Assembly: GCF_023343835.1 (NCBI RefSeq)
Contig: NC_064447.1
Location: 2,728,001-2,792,000 of the forward strand
DNA from: Lagopus muta
Taxonomy: Eukaryota; Chordata; Aves; Galliformes; Phasianidae
Length of the DNA stretch: 64,000 nt
Direction of reading: 5' to 3'
The notes beneath the pieces are model-generated. The model saw nothing but the letters and a program-made list of their open reading frames with translations, was not told the origin of the DNA and did no database searches. The translations under genes and the position numbers were made by a program. This document shows, piece by piece, positions 1 to 14,200 of this stretch. The stretch's first letter is position 1; the number at the start of each line of letters is the position of its first letter.

Positions 1-2151
1 TGGCCATATTGGATGAGAAGGATGACTTTCACATTTTGGGCTGGAATGGGTGTGCTATTGGACAAGACCTGTTAAGGAAGGTCAGGAAGGAGAATGCAAC
101 AGTAATTGATCCATGACAGGAATTGTATTTCTTCTTCTCCTTCACTGTGTCTGCATTTGTCTTGATTGCAAATCTCATGGCATTATGGATCTCAGTGAAA
201 GGCGAGTTCTGGGACGTGCACTGGGTACATAATTAAAACAGTGAGGAAAGATGCTGGAAATGAAAGTCTTTATTAGCAGCTGATTTTTGCATGAAAACAC
301 CATAACTTGCTTAATCAAGTATGGTATTTTTTTTTTACCACTTTGGTGTCAATTTACTTCCCCTATCATGTATCGTGAAATGCCGTACTGGACTGGGGAT
401 CAGAGGCTGTCAGTGTGAAATCAGGAGGTTTATTTGCTTGTCCTGGTGTTTGAAAGTGCATTGCTGAATTATTCATTGTGACTGGGCCACATCCACACCA
501 AGATTGTGTCAGTGTCTGCAGCAGAGCATAGAGCTAGTGATATTGACTGGGACACGTGGCATAAGTCAGGTAGCTTCTTTTGAAAAGGTGAAGCTTCTTT
601 TCTGAGATTGTCATCTTCTGGTGTAACCCCAGCAGCTAAGCACACAGGTAGGTCCTGCTGCTTTATGCCAGCATCAAATGGGGGTCACCTTCCACAGAAT
701 GCTCAAGGAATTCACAGTATTTAATGTTGGCTTTTTTTGTTTTTAAATGGACCCATTTAGGAACCAACTTCCTCCTCTCTGTAAGTGCAGTTACTTGTTC
801 AGGCTGTACCAGCTCAGCATTGGATGAACGCTGCTCATCCATTGCCAGGTGAGGAAGCTGGTAGGGAACTGCAGTGTGTGTGGGGCTGGCTGCTCGGGGG
901 CTCAGGCTCCTCCTGGCAGCTCCTGAGAGGCATCGCTGAGTGATGAGGTGGAGCAGCAAAAGAGTGGGCAGATAGAAGTGCTGTGACAACCTTGAAAGTT
1001 ACGATCTGTGAATCTTTGTGGAAATTCTGGTGTGGAATGAGGCAGGAAAAGGGGTTTGGAGCGAATGTGAAAATCTGAAAAGACAAAGGCATTGTGCTGT
1101 GCAAAGGGGAGCAAACCCTAAGGGAGGAGCTGTGGAGGCTCTGGGACAGCAGCAAGGTGCACTGCAGAGACTTCAAGCAGTCCCTCCTGACAGGGAAGGT
1201 GATGGAAAACACACGAGTTGGAAGCTGTATCAGGAAGTTTCTGTAGGTAACCCATACCTCACAGTGAGCCAAAATTGGCGTGCTGTTCTAGGGGCTGCTG
1301 TATCTGCATCCATCAGTAGACCTGAGGCAAGCCTGGTAACAAACTGTCTCAAGAATGTAGGAATTGTTACCAGGGATCCATGGAGTGTTCCTGTCCTGCA
1401 GTACCCTGCCTGCATGTGGCAAGCATGGCAGGCAAGTCTGAAGGACTTTGCAAGATGAGGTGTGGGCTTCATTCCTCTATAAAGGTCATCACATTTTAAT
1501 CCAGTGGGATAAGTTGTTTTAAAAGCCAAACCATGACATTTTAGATTGCTTCCAAAATGTGTAACCTGCAAGTTACAAGTCCTGATGATTTTGCTTTCCT
1601 TGTTTCCTGTATGTTTGGGCGGTGTTTGGGTTCAACAGCATTCCACAGCCAGAGCTCTGCTCCCCTGTGTTGCAGAGCTACGTGAGAAAGTATCGTCCTC
1701 TACTCATTTCAGATGCGTTGCTTTCCATTTCTCTTTGCCATTTATAGCACCGTGGTGTTCTTTGCTTGAATGTGCTGCATTTTGTCCTAAGTCTTCCCTC
1801 AGCAGGTCACCATGCCGTTCAGATCCTTTTGCAGGCACTTTTTAGATGAGGTAATTGCACTTTGGTCACTGAAGGGTCTTTTGTTCTTGTTGGGGTGGTC
1901 CTTCGCCATTAAGCAGCGATTCCAGTAAAGCTTTCCTGGATCAGGTTTGGCTTTACTAAACAAAAAATGTGTGATTTGTTTTTGAAATGGTGCATTCTGG
2001 TCCTTTAAAATTCTGTTCCCTGCTTCCCCTTCTTTTGCTTTGTTTGTCTTTTAACCACGCAGCAAGCATACAAGTGGGCCACATTATGAATTGCATAACA
2101 TGACGAGGACACCAGAATGTTCCCAGCTAAATTCTTTTTGTCTCCTTGCAG
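1..2151 (+). other. ADCY9: ADCY9 intron (5' end outside the window)
   Basis: Intronic DNA upstream of the first exon seen. It ends in a pyrimidine-rich tract and TGCAG acceptor just before 2152. Short open frames on both strands (for example 663-989 minus and 1018-1458 plus) resemble no family I know. I see no repeat, RNA gene or further exon. Confidence 0.85.
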
Positions 2152-2256
2152 CCTTGCCCTTCATGTAGTACCACCCTTGTTCCCCACTGCGATGTCAGCA
2201 TAGACGAAGGAGCTATCCAAAATGGTTGTCAGGATGAGCATAAAAACAGTACAAAG
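2152..2256 (+). CDS. ADCY9: ADCY9 exon: C1b linker, first part
   Basis: A 105-nt exon of 35 whole codons, with acceptor ...TCCTTGCAG and donor AAG|GTAATT. It reads PCPSCSTTLVPHCDV and ends QNGCQDEHKNSTK, which is the AC9-specific C1b segment between the first catalytic half (C1a) and the second membrane domain. C1b is the least conserved and regulatory part of AC9. The CPSC cysteine pair and the last 13 residues are conserved in mammals as I remember the family, while the middle is free to vary. It is joined in phase 0 to 5767. The short Ser/Thr-rich stretch has no catalytic residues. Confidence 0.93.
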
Positions 2257-5200
2257 GTAATTTAAGTACTTACCGCTTCCCTTCTTTTTCCTCACTTCTC
2301 TGCTTCACTTAGCCGCCTCCTTTTCGCATCGCTGTTCCTTTAGTCAAGCTCTTCAGCAGCAGAACCAATTATGGGCAGTTGCTTTCTAAACTTCAGTTGG
2401 GCTTCCCCCTCCCCCCCCCCAAATTTTCAAAAGAATCAGTGGTTTTCTGAGCCCATTCTGATGCTGAGAAGGACCTAAAATTGGGACTCTAAACTATGCT
2501 GAGGGTAGCCAGGGAAAGAGGCACAAAGAACACCATCACTCTCTGCTGCTTACACTTGTTAGCTGTATGTCACCTGGCCACATGTCAAGTGTCTTGCCAG
2601 TGTTCCCTGTGTCATAGCTCTAAAAGAGCCATTCCTGTTCATGCACACAGCAGAAATTCACAGTACCTAACTCTGTTCCTGTCCTTTTTTTCTGACAAAT
2701 ACACCATGCTGCTGGCAAGATTGTTTTCTGTGCTTGTTGCTTAGATATTCTTGCTGAAGCCACCCACTCCCTCTACAGTACCAGACACTGCCTGTTTGTC
2801 GTTCCTGGCCTTCGTGGTCTCCCAGCTCTTTCCTTCTGGAAAATGGAGCTGCAGACTGATAGCAATGCTCATCAACTCTCTGTTAGGCTTTGAGATGAGT
2901 TTAATGCTTTCCCTCGCTGGGGAGATTCACTTTATAAACATGCTCAGATTGCTATCTGGTTGTTTTTCTTCCCGTCTGTCTGTAAAACTCTACTTGTGTA
3001 TAGCGCTAATGGAAAACTTGCCAGCGTTTATGTAAATGGTCTGTGGCACAGTAGGCCGTGTTCTCTGCTGGGGTTCCTAAGAAACAGCTTAAGGGAAAAA
3101 AAATAATCCCTGCAGCTCTGAGGGAGATGGAGCAGAGTGGCCAGGAGGTACAGGACTCTGAACAGCATGACAGCTTCAAGGCCAAAATGCTGTGGGAGAC
3201 CTTCCAGGCTGCTGAGGTGGTGAGCATGAGATGCTGCTTCCCCCAGCTGCTGCTCCTGCTGAGGGTCTGCAGGACTGCTAACAGATTGTCCTCTGCTACC
3301 AACCACCTCGTGTGTCATAGGCTGTCTTCACCAGAATTGTTGTCTGAAGTTTCTTTCTACTGCAGCTACATTAGGCTCAGGTATGTTAATGACTGAGTCA
3401 TCAAACCTTGCTTGGAAGAGTCTGTGCAGCACTGAATAAATGCTTGTGGTTTCAGTGGAAGAAACATGCTAGTGGAGAGCGATCACGTGTCCCTCCTGTG
3501 TTTGCAGGTTGTGTATTGCTAGTCCAAACCTGGAGCAGCTCTGTGGCTATCCAGTAAGTCTGGGATGCCCATTCAAATAAAAGCCTGAGGAGCAGCCAGA
3601 TGCACAGTGTTGCTGCGGCACTGGATTTACAGATCTCTGCAGTCTCAGCTCTGTTAGGAAGAAGAGCCATCAGCTCCCTCTGCTCATCTCTGTTCTCCCC
3701 CCTCTCCTCCTCTCGCTGTGCCTGGCCCCGCAGCGTTCACATCCCCTCTTGTTCTCTCAGCTCCAAAAATGATGTTAACCACTTATCAGGCCTTCATAGA
3801 GTCACAGAATGGCTTGGGTTGAAAGGTACCTCAAAGACCACCTACTCCCAGCCCCAATTCCTCAGACACCTTTGCCAGTGACTGAATGAGACAATCAGGT
3901 TGCTCTGAACTGCATCCTGCCTGGCACCTGCAGGGATGGGTCCCAGTGTCCTTTGAAGCCCCCAAGTCTTCTCAGAAGAGGAGGTGATGCCGTGGTGCAC
4001 TGCATCTCTGCTCAGCACAGCTGACAGCCTGTTGCCATCAGGAACCTCAGCAGTGCTGGAGCGAGCAGCACTTATTAAGTAGGGATTTTCTTCTTACACA
4101 CAAGCAGTTTCGAACTCTAATCCCCTCCTGTTAAGATTAACAGAGTGGAGACAGCACAGGAAAACCTTGAGCTGACCGAAGGAAGAATTTTCTTAGGGAT
4201 TTGAGCCTTTGCCAAAGAGCTGAAGAGAAAAGGCCAAGAGCAGTCCAAGCTGACCTTCTGTGAAAGAGCAGACATTTTCACTGCATCCTTTGGAAGAGCT
4301 CAAAGAGCAGGCAGGGAAGCAAACAGCACACGTAGCTTTTCTTTGAGCTGCTCAGACAGATTTCCTCTCTTACTGCTTTTCAAGCAAAGCAGTTTCTCAC
4401 TCTGCTCATGGAGATGTTCTGCTGCTGCTGTCTGGTATCTTCACTGGTTATTATTTATGAGAGAAGTGAGGCATGAAGGTTTTTAACATGCACAAAATGT
4501 GCTTTTGTTGTGTTTGTTCAACTAGAAAAGTGGATACCAGAAATGCTTATGTTAGAAGAATGGTTTTTTTTTTGTTGTTGTTGTAACATCTTCCTGTCAA
4601 AAAATTGGAAATGATATATTAACAGTTGCCAGCACACATTCAGCTGTACCTGCCCGTGTTCGTGTTCCTTGTGTGGTTTACACCATAGAGACACGAGGAG
4701 CTTCAATTAATTTTGCACGGCCATAAACCAGCTATTTGTCGACTCTCAAACATATTTCAGAGCGTGATGGGGTGATGTGATATTTATGGTCACCGAGGGA
4801 CATCCAAGAATAGTCTTCTGGAGGAGCTGTGCTGCCTGCAGTGCGGGCAGCAGCGAAGGAGCTTCTGTCAGGAGTGGGCTTGGGGACGGGGATGGATGAT
4901 ACGTGGGAAATGATAAGACGTGGAGAGGGGAGATGAGCACTGAGATGTGCTAAGTTTGGGACGTGTTTGCTTTTGGAAGTTATAAAATGATCCTGACTAA
5001 TGGCAGCTCACTTCCATTCCATTGTTTAGTTGTCTAAAATCCTGGATTTGCTTGAGTGCATTACAAAATGTGAAGGAAGGAGTTGCAAGTTCCATGAAGG
5101 GGGGGGGGGGGGAACCAACTTTTTTTTGGCTGAAACTCACTTCTATCCTGAAAGGAATGAAGGCAGGCTTGATAATACTGCGCATTTCAGCAGTATTGCA

Positions 5201-8200
5201 AGCTGGTGTCAAAACTGAAAAATATATTATCAGTGCAATGGTGAAAGAGGTGTAGCTCAGTGAAGATGTGGCTTTGGCAGGGTAATTTTGTGCAGGATAA
5301 CGAGGTGCACAAAGAGGCTGTTCACACAGGGCTGGTCCTGCTCCTGGGAGAGCAGCAGGGCTGTGTCTGCAGAAGGGGCAGCAGAGGGGCTGTCTCATGG
5401 CCTGGGCGAAGGCAGCATGGTTCACATGGGTGTTTAAGGAGGTTTGGAGGAGAGTCTTGACCTGAAGATGAGTGAATGAAGTTTGGATTGTGGTTGGTCT
5501 CCGTTGCACGTGGGAATATGTGCTTTGTTTTCTGGTGCCTTGGGAAGGGGGACATAGAAAGCAAAAGGACAAGACCTAAATAGACATGGCCTTCTGGCAG
5601 ACGTGAGTGATTCCAAGGCAGGTGGAGGGAGGTCTTTGGCATGACCAGGTAAGCATTCTATGTGCTGAGAGAAAAGCTCCTTTTGACTTCAGCTCCGTTC
5701 AGTTTCTCCTGTCTGTTTTCTCGACCATTCATGTTCCCTGTGTCTGTTTTGCTTTCTGTCATGCAGGCTCCAGGAGGACATAGTCCAAAGACCCAGAATG
5801 GACTTTTGAGTCCTCCACAGGAAGAAAAGCTGAGCAACAGTCAAACCTCACTTTATGAAATGTTGCAAGAGAAAGGAAGATGGGGGGGAGTGAGTCTGGA
5901 TCAGTCGGCTCTCCTCCCTTTGAGGTTCAAAAACATCAGAGAAAAGACAGATGCCCACTTTGTGGATGTGATTAAAGAGGACAGGTAAGGAAAATACTGC
6001 ACATTGTAAAAGTGTCTGAAGGAGAGAAGGCATTAACACGGGTTCCAGATGCCTAACCAGTGTTTGTGTGCTTTTTTTTGTCTTGTGTCAATAGTCATTA
6101 ACAAAACATAACGTGTTTCATCATTCTTCTTCCGTGGTGAATAGACATTCTTCCTTTGAGTCTTTGGAAATGGAAAGTCATCTTTCAGTGACTTGTCCTG
6201 AAGTTGAACTCTGTGCATGGAGTTCTTCCCAATACACATAGATGTACCTTCCTCTGTGATTAGAAGTGGGGCATGCAGTCTGAAGCACAGAACTCACATT
6301 TTTGCATAGCAAGGGAACAACATCTGATAATGTTGTGTGGCTGATGACTAGAAGTCACGTGGAGAGACAGAAACTCTCCGGAGATGGAGTTTTTAGGACT
6401 GAATTCTCCCAGACCCTACAGCATTTTATGAAGTTAGCCTCTCTTCACTCTTCAAACTCAAAGGTTTCTTTTGGGCAGAGGAAAATACCTTCTCCAGAAT
6501 TCAGTGGTGTGTGTGCTTTTGTAAACACCCAACTGAATCTCCCTTATTGTGGCAGCCATTGGATGGGATCAGCTGAACCAATAATGTAGGTTTGTTATTA
6601 TTTATGACTGTTCTTATTTTTGCTTCGCTGCTTCCACTCAGATGAGGGACACTTTATCTAAATATCCTTGAAGCTGTATGCTCATATATACTCCCGGCTG
6701 TTTAGAGCAGTGACTGTGGTGTCTTAATTGAAAACATGACCAAAGCAGAGAGGAATGAGAGATGGGGACTCCAGTCCCTCCCCATTTTCTTCTCTTCTAG
6801 TTTGTTTTTCACATTCCCTTTCTCCTAGGGGCAGCTTCCTAAGAATTCAGGTTTCTCTTCCCATGTGTGCTCTGTCACTAATGGTGAAAAGTAAGTGCTT
6901 AGCTGATACTTTAGAAGACAGACTGATTGTGAAAGTCGGAATGTTTGCAGAAATCAGGAAGAACAAATTGGATTTTTGTTTAAAAAGTAACTAGCATGCG
7001 GCCAATTTGAAGACACAGAGGCAGGTTAATGCCATCGGACTGCTAAAGATACCCACCTCCAGCCCTTGTGTTCCTGCAGCTTTCCTCCTCCGTGAACAAA
7101 ATGGGTACTTCCTTCTCATTTGGCAAAAGGAAGCAGTGGGACTGTGATTTGGCATCAGTCAAAGCCTTTTTTCATTTTTTTTCTCAACTATATATCATCA
7201 TTACCATATTAAGTGGGCCATTTCTTGTTGCCAGGGAAACTTCTCTGCTGAGTTCAGTTCATGTAAACATAACTTTCCAAAAATAATCTCTGGATTAATT
7301 AGGTCTATTCCGAATGGTTTAAGTCTACCGTTTTAAATCAGCCCTTTTTAACATTTCTTGATGTGGAGTTATATGTAATGAGTCATTTAAAAACATTCCT
7401 GATTCCCTGCTGCAGAATGTAACATGGCTGGTCTCAGATCTAGTCCCAGTGAGGGTGCTTGAATGGGAAATGGGAGTTCGGTCAGGGTGTCAAGGTGGTG
7501 GCATCCAAACTCAGTCACTTGTCATGAAGATTGATGTCATTCACAGCCATCAGTGGAAGGATTTGCTGCTTTGCTGTTACATCACTGCAGAGCCCCCAGC
7601 AGCACGTGGGAGCTTCTGCTCACAGTGGGAGCACTTCGTGTCTTGCTGCACAGCACAGGTGTGCTGATCTGCAATGGAAATTGTGCATGGCACTAACAGA
7701 AGATGTCTAACCCAGATATGGTGATGAGTTGTATAAATTAATCATGCAGGCTTCCTGCACAGCTGGGAAGAGGTAAACACGTCCCGGGGCTGAGCTGGGA
7801 GCCTGTGTGCTCCTCTGTGCAGGCAGGAGCTGGGTGCTGTTGGCATTCATCGTGCTCCAGCAGTGCGTAGGGCTGCTGCTCTCCTGCCATGCCCATATTT
7901 TGCATTGCAGCTGATATCTCAGCACAGTTCCAGTGACCTTTAATAACAGTAATAGAAGTACTAAACAGGAGCAGTGATAAGGCTGCAGTTGGTGGGGCAT
8001 TTTTGCATTGCTGCGTTACAACAGAACTCTTTTCGTAGAAATTATCAGTTTGCCTTTTCTTGGAAGTTGATTTTATATATATCTGGCAAACAGTGCAGAG
8101 TTTGAGCTTCGACTTTGGCTTTACTACAGCCGCTATAAAAATAACCCCCGTTTAGTCCTTGCAGTCTGCATGCTGCTGTGCGTTGTAAAAGATAACAGGT

Positions 8201-11200
8201 ATGGGAGGCAGGAAGAGCACAGAATGCTTAAACCACCCTACTCCAAAAACCTCAGTTGCTTGAAAACAAGGGGAGGTTCTTAAGGAGAGTGCATTCTGAA
8301 GACACAGATGAGGGTGGAACAGAGGATGGTGGGCTGTCCCAGAGGTAAATGGCAGCAGCAGGCATCACCTTCCCGTGAAAGCGCGGGCACAGAGCAAAAA
8401 CTTTGTGCCAAGTGTCGCTGATGTCACTGGGAATCTTCTGCCATAAACCTCTTACAACTCACACAGAACTCCCCAGCGCTCTGGATTTGCTCTCAGAGGT
8501 GGGAAACGGAAACAACTTCTTCATGTTTTCAATGTTAGAAGGCTCTTCTTGTTGCACACGGTGCTGGAAGACTGGGGGGAGGAATGCCCAGCCCTGGTGG
8601 TGCTGCCTTGTGCTTCTCCTCTGCTCCCTGCAGTAATTCTCAGTACCAATAGGCAATTTCACATTTCTGTGGCAGAAGTAAATTTAAGCCATCCATCACC
8701 TGGGGTTGCGTTATTCTGCAGCCTGGATGGTTCGCTGAGCGCTCCCAGCTGAGTTATTGTGGTGCCCGTGGAATAACAAGACAGTGCTGTTTTCTAAAAC
8801 GAGCCATGTTTTTTTCTAACACTCTGTCACCTTTATCATCCTTGGCTTGCTCTGACCGACAGAATTGCACCTACAACATAAATAACCCGCAGCCACGCGT
8901 CTCCTAGGGTTGAGCGTCTGTGGCAGCAATTAACCTTTACCATCCTCTAGCTTATATTACAGCTATCTGTAGCCATCTGCAGTCAGGCTGTTAAGTTTCT
9001 AGAAGAACTTACTAGCAGCTTCCTGAAAATACATGTCAGCTCTGCCGTGTTTCTATCTCTTCCATCTGAGGAGCAGCGTGGGTAAGGGGTGCCATGGCTG
9101 AGAGCAGTGGTGGGAACTGCAAGGCTGTGCCTGCATCCCTGCCAGCAGAGCCATGGAATGGTGGCTCTGCAGCTGGATTCAGTGGTGCTGACTCCATCTG
9201 TTTTCTCTCTAGCCTCATGAAGGACTACTTCTTTAAACCGCCTATCAGTAAGCTGAGCCTGAACTTCTTGGATCAGGATCTGGAGATGGCCTACAGGACG
9301 AGCTATCAGGAAGAGGTGCGTTCCTCCTGGCATTGCTTTTCTCCTGTGATCCATCTGAGCAATATCTGTGATTGTTTCTGATGCGTTTCGTTGCAGCTGA
9401 TGACAAGTGTCAGGAAATGTCAAATGTGATGCACTGCTTGATATTGTTGCCCCTGAGAACAGTCTCAGTTTACCTGTCCTGTGCCATACCCCGAGTCTAG
9501 TGCAGTATTTGAAGTGGGTATACATTCTCACAGCCCACCAGGATACACTCAGCACCTTATTTGCCTTTTCTCCATTTTCAAGTTAATGTGTTAATGCTTT
9601 AGGCAGGCCACTGGACCATGGAAGATGAAAGCAGAGGACTACTTGCCTTCTACTGAGTGTTCCAGCTCAGAGAATGGTAGCTTTGAATTTGATCCTTGGT
9701 CATGCCACAGCCTCCTGGTTATCTTCATGGTACTCAAACCATGTCTGGACTCAACGTCATAACTGTGCAGCATTCAGAAGGAGGCAGTTTGAAGTGCTGT
9801 AATTGGAAGGAGCATTGCATAAATGGAAAGGAACTCGGTGCCTTATTCGGGATTTTGCAGGGAATTAAAAAATGTCCTTTATCCCCTTGGGAGCTCCTAT
9901 TTCTGCAGGCATTCCATGGCAGCTGGTACTGCTGCCCCTTGGGAGGAGCCAGCAGGATGCTGCACGTTTACATGTAGCAGCATTGGACATAAGCACTAAC
10001 TCAGGCTGTGTTTCCACAAGCAGCTGAAAAGTTACAGTTGCTTCCCCTGCCTCCTAATGGCTGTGGTGCTGTGAGCCAGCTCATTTTACTGACCTGCATA
10101 AAGTATTGATCTGTTTTGTTTTGCTCTTGGGGGCTTTTTTTCCCTTTCTATTCTGAACTGAGTGCAACAAGAGCAAATCAAGACTGGATAAAGAGTGTTT
10201 TTTGCTCTTTTCATAAATCAGTATTTATACAGTGTTTATACCACTGTTTGCTGGCCTGTTTGTACAGTCTGTACAGAAAAACAATAAACCCAGATCTTTC
10301 CAACTGGGAGGCTGGGAAGAGAAGCAGTGCTCGTCAGTGTGGATTGGCCTATTAATGTGGGTGTGCAGGAAATTCATAGAGGATGGAGCAGGAGTGAAGT
10401 CTGTGTGTTTTGTTGGCGATAAGCTGTTAATTTGAGGGCGGTTATGCAAACCTATCTGGAAACGGGCATCTTCACTTTGTGAAGCAGCTTCGCATCACTG
10501 GGGCAAACAAATCGTTAAGGCGCAACAGCGGCCCAGCATGAAACAAAAGGGGTCCTGTCCTGGGGAGTGGGATGGCTGTCAGCACAGCTGCTGGCCTAGC
10601 TCTGTGCAGCTTTCATTCCATGCTGCATGGTTGCTCTGCCGTGGCTCCTGAGTGGGGAGAGCTTGCTCAGCCTCTTGGTTGGGAAGTCGGGTGCTCCATG
10701 GCACAGTTAGGGCACCCTCGGTGCTGGCACTGTCAGATGCAGTGCTCGCTCCTTGAGTTCTACTTGTGTGACTTTGTGGGTGAAAGGGGTTGTGCTGCAG
10801 GATTGAAGGGCCGTTCAGGCACTGTGAGGTTGGAGAGAGCTGGGATGGGGAGCTCACGGCCTGGATTTCAGCTGGGCTGGCCGCACCAGCGCACACTACA
10901 GCTGTACGGGTGCTGGGGCCAGCGTGGGGTGAGCTGGCTGTGTGGCCAGGGGATGGGGAAGAGCAGGACGTGCTGTCCTGTCCTCAAATCAGTGCAGATT
11001 ACACAGTGTCCTGATTGCTGCTTTGAATCCTGGCTGAGAGGGGGAGCTCAGCGAGGAGCTGGTTCTGCTGAGGGTTTGCTTAAAGGCCCATTGGAACTCA
11101 AAGGATTGTATTTCTTCTTGTTATTGTACGATCTATTATTACTTTAAATGAAAATACTGGAAGAAATCTTCCAGCTTTCTCTGCTGGTAATACTGGGTTA

Positions 11201-14200
11201 TGTTTCTTTGTGTAGAATTGGCAATTTTTTATGTGGTCTTTATGAAAGTAATTGCACAGCAACCGGGGGCTGTGCCACCAACCAGGCTTCTTCCCAGGGA
11301 CCTCATTGTTGTCACACCACCCCTTCTGTTCCTTTTTTTCTGCTTTGAACGCTGTACTTATAGTGGCTTAATGAAGTGGCAAACTGCTCTGCATTGCTCT
11401 GTTTTTGTGAGCTGCTGTTTGTGGCACAGCTGAGTTCAGTAACAGTCTGTACTTATCATCCCTCCACCAGGTGATGAGGAATGCACCTGTGAAGACGTTT
11501 GCCAGCGCTACCTTCAGCTCCCTCCTGGACGTGTTCCTCTCCACCACAGTCTTCCTCATCCTCTCTGTCACGTGTTTCCTGAAGCATGGCATGGTGGCAT
11601 CCCCTCCTCCACCCGCTGCTGTCGTGGTGTTTGTCATTGCCATCCTGCTGGAGGTGCTGTCCCTTGTCATCTCAGTCAGGTAAAGCACACGTGAGCGTGT
11701 TGAATGGGTGCTGTGTGGAAATGTGTCTCTTTACTTGCAGTTCTGCAAACCTAGCAGGCGTGTGTAAATTTAAATCCTTTTGTAATCACGAGTTAGAAGC
11801 AGTTCTGTTGTTTCAGAAGAAGCAATACATTGCAGCTTCTATTCCGACTTCAGGGTCAAGCTAAATGTTGTACTTCATTTGTACTTCAGTCACCTGAATC
11901 AGGCTGTAATTGGAGTATACCTACAAAGGTGTGCAAGCAGAGCTGGGATTTTGAAGTAAAGGGATGTCACTTACCACCTGTGGCAGTATTTTGGAGAGTT
12001 GGTGTTTCCTACCAGGTGTATTTTGGTGTAATAACTTGAACTGTATTGTAGTTGCATAGTTTGTGGAGCAGCTGCAGTGGTGCAAGTTTGGGGCCCAGGC
12101 AGCTCTTCCCTTAGCACAGCTTCCATTAGCTGAGGATGAGGAGCAGAAGGGCAGCAGTGAGCAGCTCGTTTGGGCTCAGGGCCGTGGGATGGAACCCTGC
12201 AGTTTGTTCAGCTCTACTGAACTATCTGCTTTGCAGTAGAGCTTGCTTCTGCTCTCAGATACGTTTGGAGGGAACTGGTGTTTATTCATTTTGCAGGTAC
12301 CATATTGAAAAGCTCCATTTTGGCATTTTTTTCGGCTTACTATTTTTCCAATGCTTCATTATCTTGGTTAAAGATTATTATCTTCACTTACTTTTTCTTA
12401 TTTCACACAAGCTTGAAGAAGACTCTTTTACTGCAGTTACATTTCTCAGCAGTTTGCTACCACAGGCCCACGTCACCACCATCCTTCAGAGAGATGTAAT
12501 TTGTGCTCACAGCTGATCAGGGTATCTAAGGGAGTGAAGAAAAGGATCATCTCCAACTGAGGAGACCTCACTCAAAGTACTTTCTTGACAATAGCCTGCT
12601 ACTTTACACTGAATAAGAGCCTCTTTTAGCAGATGAAAAGCACATAAGCTTTCTGGTAGGTTTTCAGTTCTGAACAGAATTGTGTTTTGTAGGAACTGGT
12701 CTTTGCTTGGGGTTTTGGACTGGTTTTGTGTGTTGAGTTTGTGATACGTGTTGGTGTCTCCCCAGCCTGAGGCACACACTCCTGCACAGGTGTAGCAACT
12801 TCCACTTCCCCATCTTTCTTTCAAAATACGGCTGTGCCTTACGTGCTGGCTGCATTCAGTTCAGGCTGCATTAAATTGTGCGCTGCGTTCCGTATCCACA
12901 GCAGGGGGTTCATGGGCAGCTCTGTTGGTGCTGCTGAAGCGTGGGGCCTGCCGGCATCAGGAGGATGGATGTTGTGCATCCTTTAAGCAGAAAGAGGAGT
13001 GTCATCTTTCTTCCCTCTCCAAAGCAAGAGCTGCTTGCTCTGACTGCCTGTTATACACAGAAACAGTGCAGAGCTTCCTGTGCAGAAATGTCATCCCAGA
13101 TGGCAGTCCCAAAATGCCACAGAGCTATCTTAAGGGAGGGGATCGGCCTACAATGCTGGGTGCAATCCCAGAATTTCAGGAAAAGGGATTATTTTGGGCC
13201 CAACAAAAATCCTTGCCCGAGTTTCTCATTGTGTTTTCATTATCATGGTGCACAACGCCCCTGCCTTTAAATCAGTCTGGCTTTAATTGCATCCAGTGCT
13301 TGGCCCAGGGAGCGCGCAGCACAGCTCTGGGGGCTGAGGGCTCGAGTCTGGCTGTGCGATGAGAAACAAGGAAGAGCCAGCAGGGTGAGAGCAGAAGGCC
13401 TCGTGGAGCAAGGCTTGCAAGAGGAGGATGTTTTGATTTCTCTGAAGTGCCTGCTAATAAATTATTGGAGTGCCTACAGATGAGGATCCCACTGTTAGCA
13501 CAAGTGGCGCTCTAGAATTAATTGTTCAACACCACATGCAAAAAGAGTGCTTAATTTGGAAGCATGTGGAGTGTGTCACCTCCAGTTCTGCTGATAGAGT
13601 GCTGATAGAATGTCCTTCTGCCCACTTGGAATATGACTGCTTGGGCTTGTGTGAGTTCAGTTAGAATGCAGGGGATCTTCAAGTTCGGGTATTTTATATA
13701 AGTATATTGGGAAATGCCATTGAGCATATGACAGCATGTGAGATCTCACTTGGGTTTTCTTGGGAGTGCATCACAGGAATAGAGGTAAAAGAGATCTGCC
13801 CACTGTTTTAGGTATAAAGATTTTTGTTAGCCAGACCCCTTCGGCATCCAGTCCTTGTTCTCAAGTGAAACTTGTTACATATTGATAAAACGTGCATTGC
13901 TTTTGATAGCACCCTTCAGCGAGGATCTCTGGGTGCCAGAAGAGTTCTTGTTCAGAAGAGTGGGAAACGGAGCACCTGGTGACTTCATCCGTTCTGACCT
14001 ACCTTCACAGAGGGCAAACCAAATCTTCCAGGTGAAAAAAGAAGCAAGCACGGTCCAAACAGGAGGATGGAAACCTGCTGTTGCCTGATAAAGTTAGACT
14101 GCACTTTGCCCGTTCCTCTGCAGTAACACGCAAAGCTGCTGGAGCCCTGTGGCCCGCTGGCGCCTCCTAAATTCCTCATGACCAGGAGCAAAAATCACTT

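Larger units (their letters stand above)
2257..5766 (+). other. ADCY9: ADCY9 intron
   Basis: Intron of 3510 nt (GTAATT...TGCAG). It holds a C10 run at 2411-2420, a CR1 fragment at about 3793-3960 and a G14 run at 5099-5112. The rest is unremarkable; the open frames at 4997-5572 (minus) and 3058-3396 (plus) are not recognisable as genes. Confidence 0.9.

Noticed and set aside
4997..5572. 191-codon minus-strand open frame in an ADCY9 intron
   Set aside because: It crosses the poly-G tract (as a Pro run) and matches no family; it lacks splice or start context support.
10572..11147. 191-codon open frame in an ADCY9 intron
   Set aside because: Trp/Cys/Gly-rich random composition, no domain, fully inside an intron with well-defined flanking exons.
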